Source: Prorocentrum cordatum
Lineage: Eukaryota; Sar; Dinophyceae; Prorocentrales; Prorocentraceae
Direction of reading: 5' to 3'
Assembly: GCA_963575745.1 (NCBI GenBank)
Contig: CAUYUJ010000670.1
Span: forward strand, 582,379 to 646,378
Length of the DNA stretch: 64,000 nucleotides
Each line of letters starts with the position of its first letter. The stretch's first letter is position 1. A program made the translations under genes and the position numbers. The notes under the pieces were generated by a model. It saw only the letters and a program-made list of their open reading frames with translations, was not told where the DNA came from and did not search any database. Shown here one piece after another: positions 10,901 to 18,830 of this stretch.

Positions 10901-13900
10901 GGAGACCAGGTTAGCACAAACTTTGACTGCCTCAGAACTCGAAGCGGACAACGCGATCGATCGTGCGTTGACCGCCTAGAGCCCCTTTTTTCTGGATTAT
11001 AATGAGGAGTAGGTCCCCGCTTGCGCGTCACCGTCACCCCTTCGTGTCCCACTACTCTCTTCAACCTCATGACCACTACCATCATCATTGCGATTCCTCA
11101 TTCTCCAATTCGTGTTGTACTCTCTCCTTTTCTCCTCATCTCCATCGTCGTCATCATGTGTATCCTCATCCGCCCTTCTCTGTCATGATCCTCTTTCCTC
11201 ATCCCCAGCATTTCTCGTCCCTCCTCGTCCTCCCTCCTTTTCCTCCGTCCTCATTCCTCCCTGCTCCCTCCTGCCTCCCCTCCCCCTCGCACCGCCTCCC
11301 CGCTCCCTCCCTCCTCCGCTCCTGGCCTTGGCCGGAGGACAGCGCGCAGTCTGGCAGGGCAACAGCAGGGGAAGCTGCATCCCCATCAGAAATCAAAGTA
11401 CACCTTGGGCGATGCTTAAGAAAACCTAAATTTTCGGCCAGAGTATCGATTATTCTTAACCTTTCAATGTAAATCCTAAGCTTTGAATGGAATTGTTGGG
11501 TTTTTATTCAACTTCTGAGACTATGAATTTCTTAACCCATGATTTCTTAAGCATTTCGCAGGGTGTATACCCGTCGGCCTAACCCGAGCAGTAACCCGAA
11601 TCGCGCACTCGCCAGCACTGCCGCTTGCTTCGATACCAGCGGTTTCCATTCCCCAGGGTGCGGTCCTGCTTGCACGCTCAGGTTCAAAGACATGTACACC
11701 GAGCGCGAGCGAAGCACGCGATAGCTCTAGTCATACTTAGGGATCGTGTTTAACACATGGTAACATATGACTGTGTAAGTATATGTTTAGGTTCTCCCCG
11801 GTCCCTTCCAAGGAGGTCACGCGCATGGCCTGGCGAGAGTTGGGCGATTTCACCCCCGACGAGACAATATCCAGCATTTGTGCCTCGGTGAGGGACGCGG
11901 GCAATGATGCTAGCGGCGACGAGGCCAAAGGTGACAAGGACGACGATAGCGAAGCCGAAGAGGAGGCAAGAGGTGCTAAGGCAAAGAGGGTGGCGAAGCT
12001 CGCGCAAATGGCCGACGAGGCGAAAGGACAGGCCGAAGCCGAGGCCCGCGAGAATGGCGAAAGAGAAACCAGTACAGCGGTCGGCGGAGGTGACAGCGAC
12101 GATGCGGATGAGATTATCCGAATAGGCCCACGCCATTCCGCTGTCCCACAATAGAAAGATGCGTGACGATCCCTTGGGTTGTTAAAGGCAATGATGCGAA
12201 GGATGAGAGGGACACGAGAAGCAAGACTGGCAGGAGTTTCAGGAGGATAGGGTGCATGCGCCTGGAATTGCCAATCCTGCGCCTTCTTGTAGTCATCGAT
12301 GACATGCGTACACATGAGCACGCACATCTCCGAGCCAGTGCGGAGTCTGAGGCCATCTTGATTGAGGCCCTCTCGGGGACCCTATAGCGGGGTTGTATTG
12401 GGCCATGAGTAGAGCAGGCAATATCTTCCCGCCGTTTGCCTGGCCCTCCTGGGCTGTTATCCAGCTGCTGGCAAATCCCGTCACCGTGCTATTTTGGGTG
12501 GCGTTTGTTCGAGTGGGCACGGGAGGCAGTCATGTGTGACACATTGTTTCTCTAGGTTTGGGGGAGCCGTGGCGAGGATCATGAGCATGATGGTGATGAT
12601 GATGTTGATGATGGTGATGATGCTTTTGAACATGATGTTGATGTCTATAATGATTTGCATGCTGTTGATGTCGTTGATGATGCTGATTCTGACGATGATG
12701 GTGATAACGATGCTGGTGGTGGTGGTGATGACGATCATGGTGATTGTCGCGGTGATGATGTTGATGATGACGATGACGACGGCGATTACGGGTTGACTAT
12801 GATATTGATTATGATGATGACCACGATGATGAGTATGATGACGGTGGTGGTGATGGTGGTGAGGGTGAGTGTGATGGTGTTGGGGATGGGGATATTGATG
12901 GTGTTGATGATGACGATGGCGACGGCGATTGGGTATGTTGAGGATGACGATGATGATGACGCTGATGGTGCCGACGATGATGGTGATGCTGATGGGGTGG
13001 TGATGGTGGTGGCGGTGTTTGTGATGACGATGATGATGGTTATGGTGATGGTGGTAATGTTGATGATTCGGTGACGACGAAGATGGTTATGCTGGTGATG
13101 TTGATGATTATGATGCAGATGGTGAATGATGATGGCTGTGGTGATGGGGATATTGATGATGATGATGCTGATGCTGATGACGATGATGATGGCGATGGTG
13201 ATGATGATGATGCTACTAATGCAGATAATGATGCTTACGATGGTTTTGATCGCGATGATTCTGGTGATGGTGCTGGTGATGATGCTGGTCATGGTGATGG
13301 TGATGATACGGATAGGGTGAGGATGTGGATGAGGTAGTTGCTGATGATGTTGATGCACATGATGATGGTGTCCGTGATGATAATGACAATGTGAACGACG
13401 TTGTTGCTGCTGATGATGATACTGACGATGATGACGCTGGCGATGATGACGATTATGATAATAATGATGATTGCGATTGCGATGGTGAGGATGATGATAC
13501 TGACGATGCTGATATTGATGGTGGTTGTGGTGAGATGCTTGTGGTGCTGATGATGATATTGTTGATGATGATGGCGATGCCGACGAAGGTGGTTATGCCG
13601 ATGATGATGAAGATAATGATGCGGATGATGCTGCTGCTGATGATCATGATCTTGACGATGATGATGATGACGATGATGATGATAATGCTGATGCTGCTGC
13701 TGATGATGATGCTGGTGCTGATACTGATGATGGTGGTGATGCTGCTTACGATGATGCTGAATATGATTATGATGACGATGTTGATGCTGATGACGATGAT
13801 GCTGGCGATGATGATTATGATGCTGGTGCTTATGATACTTGTGATTGTGATGGTGATGATGCTGCTGATGATGATGATGATGATGATGCAGATGATGATG

Positions 13901-13928
13901 ATGATGCTGATGATGATGATGATGATGC

Positions 13929-13972
<44 letters not shown>

Positions 13973-13973
13973 C

Positions 13974-14022
<49 letters not shown>

Positions 14023-17000
14023 CCCGGTGGTGACGACGGTGGTGCTGGTGGTAGTGAGATGATCGTGATGATGATGATGAGGAGGAGGAGGAGGAGGAGG
14101 GGGAGGAGGATAATGATGGTGATGATGATGGTGGTCTAGGGGTTGCCGTTCGGTCGTATTGGGTCGTCGAAGAGCCTTCTGAGGCCTCCTTTGGTCAAGC
14201 GGGAAACCCTCTTGGGCCCTCTTGAGGCCGTCTTGGATGTCTCTTGGGCCATTGTGTGTCCTCTTGGACCATCTTGGGGCTCTCTTGGGAGCCTCTGGGG
14301 CTGTCTAGGGGCTTTCGTGGAGGCTTTCTGAGGCCATCGTTTCCAGGTAACCCAAACAGGCGAGAATGTGAATGTTAGTCAAACGCCCAAGGGAAAGCGA
14401 TGTTGTTGGCTTCTTGGGGCCCTGTTGGAGGTTGTTCTGCGGCCCTTTTGGGTCCTGTCGGAGGCATGTGGGGCCGGCTTGATGCCATAGTCGGCAGCCT
14501 TGGGGCCATTTGGGGCCGTCTTCGAGGCATGTTTGGCCATCTTGGTGTCCGTGACTGCTTGCATGGGCCGTCTTGGAAGTTCGGGACGCGGATCCATCGC
14601 TTTCAATGTGGGATTGTGGCTTCGGGGGAGCGGACCCATCGTATTTTATAAGGGATCGGTGACTCGGGAGGGGGTGCGATGCATGCGGGGGTCTGCTGGT
14701 AGAGCAGAGGTCCCTCATTAGAGTCAAGAAACCCTACCAGACATCACTTGGCATTCTGCCACGCCTCAACGTGCCAGGGGGCACGAAGGAGGATCTGGGC
14801 CATGCTGTTTGTGCCCCTCGGGGCTATTTTGGATACTCATACCAGGACCTCCGAGCTCCTCTGTGGCCCTTGTAGAGCCAGTTGGAGACCTATTCGATTA
14901 TTATTGAGCCCTTCGTGGGCCTCTTCTAGGGCATCTTGAGTCACTTTGAGGCAGTCTTGATGCTGCTCTCTGAGGGCCGCCTGAAGGAACTAAAGCGAGA
15001 GCGCCAAACGCGTAGAAGAACACACGAATTACGACCTCAGTGGGTTGAAACCTCTCTGAGGTTTCCTTTGGAGGCTCCCTGGCCAACGTAAAGTCATTTG
15101 GGGAACACTTGAGACCGTCGTGAATGTCCCCCTTGGGTAGTGTTGTTGTCTCCGGCCACGTTGGAGCCATCTTCGACAGTTCCAGGGGCCTCCAGATGGG
15201 ACCTGCAGGGGCAGTTTGGCGGGCCCTCCGTCCAGGTGTGCTGAGGAGCTCGTGGAGTCAAGCCCCCCCGCCCCCCCGCGCGGACTCCCCCCCCCAGCGA
15301 GACTTGGACTCTCGGGGAGTTGGAGCAGGGAGAGGGTGGTCGGCCCAAACCCTTGCTGGCGGGGTCGGCGGATTCTGGGGGGCGACGAGGTGCTGCAGCA
15401 GCTGCTCGGCGAGGGCGACGACGAGAGCGCGGGGGGCTCTCTCCTGAGCATGTTCGCAGGCTCGGGCCTGGACGGGGCCGAGCCGCAGGAGCCCAAGCTG
15501 TCCAAGAGGCAGCAGCGGCTGCGGCAGCGGCAGGAGGAGCTGACCCACAAGTTCAGGGAGCTGGAGCTCCTGGAGCTCTACCTGAGCCGCTTCGCCGCCA
15601 AGCGGCGCATCAGCCTGCAGATCCTCGTCGACCTCTACCAGGCGATGATCACCGCCACAGTGCGTGCCAAGAAGAACCGGGGCGGCGAGGCTGGCGCGCA
15701 GAAGAACAAGAAACATAAGGGGAGAGCAGACGCCGCGCTCAGGCAGCTGCAGGACCAGCTGTCGCAGCGGATATCCAAGCTCCTGACCAGGGCCCTGAAG
15801 CAGATCTGCCGGCCCGCCCAGGTTCGCGAGGTCGCCGAGTGGTGTTCCCCGGACGAGTGGGCCGATCGGGCGCGTCAGCTGCTCGAGCTGGCTGCTGGGC
15901 CTCAGGCGGCGGCGGCGGGGCTGCGCCCGCAAGCCGTTGGCTCGCAGCTCCTCTACTTCTTCTGTGCCTCGCAGAGGGCTGCGGCGCTGGGCGGCGCGGC
16001 TGCTGGCGCCGAGGCCGGGGCCGGCTGGTCGTTGGCAGAGGAGCTGCTGGGGGGTGTCCTGCGCGACTGGGGCTCCAAGAAAGACTGCGAGGGCTGGTGC
16101 GAGGCAGCCCTCGGAGCCTTCGCGTTCCGCGCGCCCGAGGTGCTGCTGCGCCTCCCCTGGCTGGAGCACGTGCGCTCGAACAAGAAGGTGTTCGCGCAGC
16201 GCTCTCAGATAGCCTTCATATCGGAGAGGCTGCTGCGGAACCTGCCTCCCGAAGTGGCCGTTGGCGCCGCTGCCACCGAGCTCGGTCAGGGCTTCACGGC
16301 GCTGTGCACGGAGCTCCTCGAAGGCACGTTGTCCGGCAAGGACAGCAAGGACGAGGCCAGCGATTCGTCGGCCTCGCAGCGGGCCAAGCTGCGGCGCGAA
16401 GGGCTGCGGGGCCTCGCGGTGGCGCTGAAAGCATCGCAGAAGAAGGGCGGCGGCAGTCAGAGTGGTGGCACTCGGAGAGAAAACATATTGACACCGATGC
16501 CCTCCTCTCGGTTTCGCCCCATTGGGCCTCCTGGGGATCCCTCGTCGTTGCAAACGGCTGGATTCGCCTCGAGAGCCTACCTGGAGAGGTCTGGGGAGTC
16601 ACGGCATCGGTACCGAGAAGAAATTGCGTGAGCATGATCTTTTTGAACGGCCGTGTTGATTTCTTTGGATCTGCGCTCGGACCACCCTCTATGGCGCGCG
16701 ACGCGCGCCAGGGTCGACGCCAGAGGCGCCGCCAAAGGTGCACAGGCCCCGATCTAAGAAACCCGCGCGGGTCTCCGAACGTTTATGTTTACATCGTGTG
16801 TTGCTGTTATCTGGAATTGGCACGAGGGCTGAGAACAACCCGAGCTCTGGAGGGGAACCCTGTGCGTTTTCGTGCTTGAGCATTCCTTGGGCCCTCGGCG
16901 AAGGTGCTCGTGTTCTCGATCCGCGTTCTTGTGGCAATGCTTCGGCCTTGCTGTCCCCCCAGGCCCTACCCTAGACACCAAGCACGTCGCGAGCGTCGTG

Positions 17001-17195
17001 GCGAGGGTGCGGGACTCGCTGCCCGCCAAGCGGGGCCAGGTCTACCAGCTCTGTTGGGACGTGCTGCGGAAGGTGGGCAAGCCACACGCCGGCAAGGGCG
17101 GCGGTGCCCAGGAGGGTGCGGCGGAGGGCCAGAAGAGGCCACGGTCCGATGGCGAGCAGTCGGCGGCATCCGGGAAGAAGAGGAAGACGTCCTGA
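490..17195 (+). CDS. MYBBP1A: MYBBP1A/Pol5 (DNA polymerase phi) family nucleolar protein, 10 exons, 5' end outside window
   Basis: Gene span; exons are listed separately. Members of this family (yeast Pol5, human MYBBP1A) are nucleolar proteins of ribosome biogenesis and rRNA transcription; despite the Pfam name DNA_pol_phi they are not catalytic polymerases. Seen here: joining 490-646, 2559-2642, 6830-6895, 7013-7224, 7369-7483, 7711-7879, 8871-9340, 11813-12106, 15390-16464 and 16963-17195 gives about 957 codons in one frame. The family order is recognisable: helical repeats, a leucine-rich helical exon, a short helix followed by a long acidic stretch, a Lys/Arg-rich linker leading into 'FRELELLELYL', further alpha-helical repeats, and a basic Lys/Arg C-terminus. 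Human MYBBP1A is about 1330 residues and yeast Pol5 about 1020, so some N-terminal sequence is missing upstream. Inferred donors are mostly GC or GA, all acceptors AG. Family assignment rests on remembered pattern, not a search. Confidence 0.75.
815..1075 (+). repeat. ~83-bp tandem repeat, three diverged copies
   Basis: Each copy reads roughly: gcAACA/CAGCA, TTCAAG or TCCAAGgATgGAGG, gGTGGTTTtCAA, a GCTCT block, tttAGcGCcGCGCACATTCG, then TTAcaa. Copies start near 817, 899 and 983. Divergence of roughly 25-30% suggests an old array. Confidence 0.7.
2140..2182 (+). repeat. GCA/CAG microsatellite
   Basis: A run of GCA triplets with few interruptions, translating as poly-Ala or poly-Ser in spurious frames. 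It is intronic. Confidence 0.85.
2559..2642 (+). CDS. MYBBP1A: MYBBP1A-like exon B
   Basis: Twenty-eight codons, phase 0 at both ends, containing 'APPGVRQRCAALLATSVGAG'. The acceptor is ggCAG|GCGCTG and the donor CAG|GAC. The preceding donor (CAG|GCGCAC) repeats the same CAGGCGC string, so intron 647-2558 is flanked by a short direct repeat. No independent start or stop signals apply. Small size makes this tentative, but phase and codon bias fit. Confidence 0.5.
3270..3765 (+). repeat. 90-bp satellite, block 1 (about 5.5 copies)
   Basis: The repeat core is CACCGAAGGCCCCAGCGGCA followed by GGGcCCGCATGGCGcACCCG and a variable part ending in cTCACACgtTTCGtGGCCCC. Because 90 is divisible by 3, several frames stay open and give a 30-residue repeat (STEGPSGRARMAHP), but all three frames look alike and there is no other sign of coding. 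The same satellite resumes at 5140 after an inserted block. Confidence 0.88.
3766..3925. repeat. inverted array of GGCGAAACCAGC units
   Basis: The first half is units of GCTGGTTTCGCC, the second half the reverse complement GGCGAAACCAGC, meeting at about 3830-3840 (gtttcgccgcccggcgaaac). The outer ends also pair (CTGCTAG at both ends). It would form a long hairpin with ~75-bp arms. Confidence 0.8.
3926..4907 (+). repeat. CCCGACCCG satellite with higher-order units
   Basis: Short units of CCCGCCCGACCCGACCCGCC plus gTyAGGGTCCG are grouped into larger units. Each larger unit ends with gTTCGCGCGTGyTCGGACGA, then GCGCGCCCcACACTTtaATGTC. These terminators lie near 3980, 4117, 4295, 4428, 4561 and 4767, so higher-order units are about 133-206 bp. 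Long open frames across it are artefacts. Confidence 0.88.
4908..4962 (+). repeat. GAC/ACG microsatellite
   Basis: A run of GAC triplets with one ATG interruption, at the boundary between the CCCGACCCG satellite and the second GGCGAAACCAGC array. Confidence 0.9.
4963..5115 (+). repeat. GGCGAAACCAGC array, second block
   Basis: About ten copies of a 12-17-bp unit around GGCGAAACCAGCGCC, all in one orientation, ending with variants such as gGCGAAgCCAGC. The same unit as in 3766-3925. Confidence 0.82.
5140..5545 (+). repeat. 90-bp satellite, block 2 (about 4.5 copies)
   Basis: The same unit and orientation as block 1: CACCGAAGGCcCCaGCGGCA, CCGCATGGCGcACCCGC, then CACACGTTTCGCGGCCCC. Copies start near 5145, 5235, 5325 (shortened), 5400 and 5490. 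Confidence 0.85.
5966..6545 (+). repeat. CTTGGG-rich higher-order repeat, block 1
   Basis: A dense series of CTCTTGGgcC and CGTCTTGGGGC variants every 15-30 bases, interrupted at 6334-6359 by a less GC-rich box, gtcggaagcccagagaggcg followed by agaac. It sits in intron 2 of the MYBBP1A-like gene. Related blocks occur at 9.9-10.8, 14.15-15.1, 17.8-18.8, 37.3-38.5, 51.4-51.7 and 62.8-63.1 kb. Confidence 0.8.
6830..6895 (+). CDS. MYBBP1A: MYBBP1A-like exon C
   Basis: Twenty-two codons, phase 0 at both ends, with 'DIRLWPTQLEALALHSK'. This resembles the short helix that precedes the conserved 'VASM/VASL' helix in the family. The acceptor is cctcctgAG|GAA and the donor AAG|GC. The 117-bp intron that follows (6896-7012) starts GCTCGG, and the next exon starts GCTTCGG after GAG, again a near-duplicate at the two junctions. 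Confidence 0.65.
7013..7224 (+). CDS. MYBBP1A: MYBBP1A-like exon D
   Basis: Seventy codons plus two bases, beginning ASDEVIVASMCRLLTAGYF. This helical segment corresponds to the family helix that starts with a variable residue and 'VAS'. The acceptor follows the pyrimidine-rich cttccttttgcagAG. The preferred donor is GCG|GTCGCG (GT). An alternative GA donor at 7212 is also in phase. Reading on past 7224 reaches an in-frame TGA at 7236, so splicing must occur before it. Confidence 0.72.
7369..7483 (+). CDS. MYBBP1A: MYBBP1A-like exon E
   Basis: One base plus 38 codons, with 'LKLWSSLVGLVKRPSPEMAE', then an acidic tail ending GDE. The acceptor is catCAG|G, which completes an Arg codon with the two bases left by exon D. 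The donor is GAG|GATCGC (GA type). The acceptor of the next exon is GAG|GACC, so GAGGA is duplicated across the 227-bp intron. Confidence 0.7.
7711..7879 (+). CDS. MYBBP1A: MYBBP1A-like exon F
   Basis: Fifty-six codons plus one base, with 'SLLLSRLHQWWDHMGEQSV' near the middle. The acceptor is cctgttagAG|GAC. The donor is TTAG|GCGATG (GC). The intron's first base is also the first base of the 152-bp introner-like repeat described separately. An alternative donor (GAA|GCC, ~7867) joined to an acceptor at GATGAG|GCC (~8889) is also in phase and cannot be excluded. Confidence 0.68.
7880..8031 (+). mobile_element. introner-like element, copy 1
   Basis: A 152-bp segment beginning GCGATGCTTAAGAAAACC and ending GATTTCTTAAGCATTTCGCAG. 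The ends are inverted repeats (GCGA..TGCTTAAGAAA). It starts exactly at the inferred GC donor of intron 6 and ends in CAG|GG, so it has both splice signals of a complete intron. Copy 2 at 11409-11561 is roughly 85-90% identical by eye. Its base composition is far more A/T-rich than the neighbourhood. Confidence 0.85.
8071..8127. repeat. 57-bp near-perfect hairpin
   Basis: Arms 8071-8097 and 8101-8127 (27 bp, 3 mismatches) flank the 3-base loop TAC. The arm starts CGCGGCCCTGTGAATACGCG and its partner ends CACAGGGCCGCG. It lies in intron 6 just after introner-like copy 1. Confidence 0.85.
8128..8870. other. rest of intron 6
   Basis: T/C-rich tracts (about 8505-8640, cctcctcctc type) and unremarkable sequence. 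I see no exon. The segment ends in the acceptor gcatAG at 8869-8870. Confidence 0.45.
8871..9340 (+). CDS. MYBBP1A: MYBBP1A-like exon G
   Basis: Two bases plus 156 codons. It contains a nuclear-localisation-like run (PPSKKRKKG), then a leucine-rich helical block with 'RQRNALCSLLLALALVLLDA', and ends at LFTNSGGLMK. This matches the family layout in which long Leu-rich helices precede the 'LLR..V...F' helix. The acceptor is ccgcgcatAG|T, unusual in not being followed by G. The donor is AAG|GAG, repeated at the next acceptor. Confidence 0.78.
9905..10760 (-). repeat. CTTGGG-rich higher-order repeat in reverse orientation
   Basis: CCAAGACGGCCC / CAAGAGGCCCC variants, the reverse complement of the family at 5966. 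The block is interrupted by the palindromic element 10045-10239. The box seen in other blocks appears reversed near 10295-10320 (tctccggcttccgac). Confidence 0.75.
10045..10239. mobile_element. 195-bp MITE-like element with ~40-bp inverted termini
   Basis: The left end TCGGGTCGGGCGAAAGGGGG (10045 onward, to about 10084) matches the reverse complement of the right end (about 10201-10239), differing only at a few bases around AT[TGG/AGC]AAAGG. GAGAG directly flanks both ends, a possible 5-bp target duplication. A second, inner hairpin AATCAGCT-acgtg-AGCTGATT lies at about 10176-10196. It is inserted in a CCAAGA repeat. Confidence 0.82.
11409..11561 (+). mobile_element. introner-like element, copy 2
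   Basis: A 153-bp copy of the element at 7880, in the same orientation, lying inside intron 7 of the same gene about 250 bp before exon H. Here the inverted termini extend further: TACACCTTGGGCGATGCTTA on the left against GCATTTCGCAGGGTGTATAC on the right. This suggests a ~25-bp terminal inverted repeat in the intact element. Confidence 0.85.
11813..12106 (+). CDS. MYBBP1A: MYBBP1A-like exon H (acidic exon)
   Basis: Ninety-eight codons, phase 0. It opens EVTRMAWRELGDFTPDETIS, equivalent to the human segment where a helix with 'LTP' precedes the acidic region, then runs into a long Asp/Glu/Ala/Lys stretch (DDDSEAEEEARG, then GGGDSDDA). The acceptor is ccttccaAG|GAG. The preferred donor is GCG|GATGAG (GA type). 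Ending six bases later (DADE, position 12112) is in phase too but would give an AT donor. It joins naturally to VLQQLLGEGDDE of the next exon. Confidence 0.75.
12107..15389. other. intron 8 of the MYBBP1A-like gene
   Basis: Besides the GATGAT block, it holds CTTGGG repeat (about 14155-14340, 14410-14580, 14790-15130) with the AT-richer box at 14340-14375, and a C-run before the exon (15260-15297). Positions 12107-12570 hold nothing I recognise except a ~35-bp stretch (atccagctgctggcaaatcc, 12467) that recurs in similar form near 17506. Confidence 0.5.
12575..14130 (+). repeat. 1.5-kb GATGAT (TGATGA) microsatellite block
   Basis: Imperfect GAT/ATG/TGG triplets throughout, becoming nearly pure (GAT)n between about 13860 and 14020, then GGA-rich to 14110. 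It lies within intron 8 of the MYBBP1A-like gene. The Met-rich and Asp-rich open frames it creates are artefacts. Confidence 0.95.
15390..16464 (+). CDS. MYBBP1A: MYBBP1A-like exon I (largest exon)
   Basis: The largest exon, 358 codons plus one base. It begins VLQQLLGEGDDESAGG, then has a basic linker (KLSKRQQRLRQRQEELTHK), then FRELELLELYLSRF. These correspond to the region after the acidic stretch in human MYBBP1A, where a Lys/Arg-rich linker leads into the 'LDLVEV' helix. Further helical repeats follow, including HVRSNKKVFAQ and a conserved Leu/Ala-rich pattern to about 16450. The frame is open upstream to 15216, but that part is Pro-rich and looks like intron. The acceptor is GACGAG|GTG. 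The donor used here is GTG|GT. Confidence 0.82.
16963..17195 (+). CDS. MYBBP1A: MYBBP1A-like exon J (C-terminus and stop)
   Basis: Two bases plus 76 codons and TGA at 17193-17195. The acceptor is ctgtccccccCAG, the best pyrimidine tract in the gene. It encodes LDTKHVASVVARVRDSLP, then a Gly-rich linker and a basic tail (KRPRSDGEQSAASGKKRKTS) typical of a nucleolar protein. The intron before it (16465-16962) is GT-AG. Confidence 0.78.
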
Positions 17196-17796
17196 GGTGG
17201 CGTGTCGACGCCCCTCTTTTGTTTCTCCTCGTTCTGCTCGTCAAGGCGGTCGAGTTCATCGTGATCACGTTCGCCTTTCCTTCCCTCCCTCCATCACTGC
17301 CGTCATCCCATCCGCCCTCTCCCTCCTCCCCGTGTACCCCCTTCTCCTGCCCTTACTCACCTCCCTCGCCACCCACAGATTCTCCTCGGCAACCGTCCTC
17401 CTCCTCACCACATTCTCACTCTCGCGCTGCCAATCCTGGCCATTTACCACCTCGTCCACCTCCACATCTTGCATCCCCATCATCATGACCATTATTTGCA
17501 AGGCATCCAGCTGCCTGTGGCAAACCCCGCCACCGTGCCTGTGCAACAGCGCAGCAGGAAGCAGGCCGAGTGCAGGAACAGCGTAATTCCGACGAGTGGT
17601 CTGAGAAGGACGGGTCATGGATTCGAGCTCGTCTTCGTCCGCACGGTAGGAAGGAGGTCGAGTTCACACCCCGCGGCAGTTCAGCGAGTGGTGTGAATTG
17701 GGGAGGGTCATGGTCCCAACATCGTCTTCGTCCGCGCGGTCGGAAGGAGGAGAAGGAGGAGGAGGAGGGAGAAAATGAGGACCAGGAGGAGACAGC
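17196..17796. other. 3' flank of the MYBBP1A-like gene
   Basis: T/C-rich DNA (17270-17420), then ordinary sequence and a GGA tract (17745-17790). No gene is seen. The transcript's 3' end cannot be placed, because dinoflagellate polyadenylation signals are not reliable by eye. Confidence 0.35.
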
Positions 17797-18830
17797 GTCT
17801 TGGGGCCCTCTTGGAGCCTCCTGGCGGCTTCCTTGGAGCCTCCTGGGGGGCCTCTTGCACGCGTCTTGGGGGCCTCCTTGGGCCTCTTCGGCCGTCTTAG
17901 GGAGGCCACTGGCCGGTTTGACGCCTTCGGAGGCAGTCTTGGGGGCCTCTCTGGGCCGTCTTGGGGCCCTCCTGGGAGTCTCTTGGGCGACCTTGGGGTC
18001 CTCGTGGGCCGACGCGGGGCCTTCTGGGGGCCGCATGGCTGCTTTGGAGCTATCTTGGAGGTCCCTTGCTTGGGCCGTCTTGGGCGGTCGGAGAGCTAAC
18101 ACGGCGATAACTTCCAAGCCCTTGAGACACCTCCTCGGGCTCTCCTCGGGCTCCTCGGGCTCTCCTGGAGGCCCTGGCCTCTTGGACGCTTCTTGGAGCG
18201 CTTTAGGGCCGTCTTGGAACCCTCTTGGGAGCCTCTCGCGCAATCTCGGGGCCTTCTGGGGGGCCTCATGATTTGCTTTGGAGCTACCTTGGAAGCCCCT
18301 TGGGCCGCCTTCTGCGGTCGGAAGCCTAGATAGGCGTGAACCTCAACATATCTCACACGCCTTCGAACAATCAATGATTTGGGCCTTCTTGGGCTATCTT
18401 GGAGGGCCTCTTGGAGCCCTCTTGGAGCGCCTCAGGGACGTCTTGGAACCTTGTTGGGAGTTGCTTGGGCGATCCGGGGGTCCTCTTGGGCCGACTCGGT
18501 GCCCTCTCGGGAGCATCATGTGCTGCTTTTGAGTTGTATTGGAAGCCCCTCGGGCCGATTTGGGCAGTCGGAAACTTGAAACGGCGGGAACCTCACAATT
18601 TTTCCAACACCTTAGGAGCATGAATGGTTTGGGCATCCAAGGGCTATCTTGGACGGCCTCTTGGAGCCCTCTTCGGCCGTCTTGGGAACATCTTGAGCTG
18701 TCTTGGGGCAGTCTTCGGAGCCTCTTGAGCCGTCTTGGGCCATCTCGGGCCGTCTTGGTGCCATCTTGATTGCCTTGGAGGCCGTCTTCGAGGCCATCTC
18801 GGCCGCTTGTAGGCCGAACCGGGCGCTGGG
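17797..18830 (+). repeat. CTTGGG-rich higher-order repeat, best-organised block
   Basis: Three boxes, at about 18086, 18315 and 18565 (gGTCGGaaGCcTAgA.agGCG type), divide the block into units of roughly 230-250 bp. Each unit has about 160 bp of CTTGGG variants plus the box and 40-50 bp of A/T-richer sequence. This is the clearest view of the family's unit. Confidence 0.8.

Larger units (their letters stand above)
9341..11812. other. intron 7 of the MYBBP1A-like gene
   Basis: Inferred 2472-bp GA-AG intron. It contains reverse-oriented CTTGGG repeat (CCAAGA, about 9905-10040 and 10320-10760), a palindromic element at 10045-10239, CTCC/TCC-rich DNA (11050-11330) and introner-like copy 2. Positions 9341-9900 show nothing definite apart from AGCAAC/AACAGC simple sequence near 9655-9775. 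Confidence 0.5.

Noticed and set aside
13325-14062. 245-codon Met/Asp-rich open frame
   Set aside because: It is entirely the GATGAT microsatellite; all frames are similarly open.
15216-15389. Upstream 58 codons of the 471-codon frame as part of exon I
   Set aside because: Pro/Arg-rich, overlaps a C-run, and does not resemble the family; an in-phase acceptor at 15389 gives a better join to the acidic exon.
15258-16553. 431-codon minus-strand frame opposite exon I
   Set aside because: Shadow of the G/C third positions of the real exon; Leu/Arg/Gln-rich without a motif.
17570-18271. 233-codon plus frame rich in Leu-Gly-Ser-Trp
   Set aside because: Generated by the CTTGGG repeat; similar peptides occur at every block of the family.
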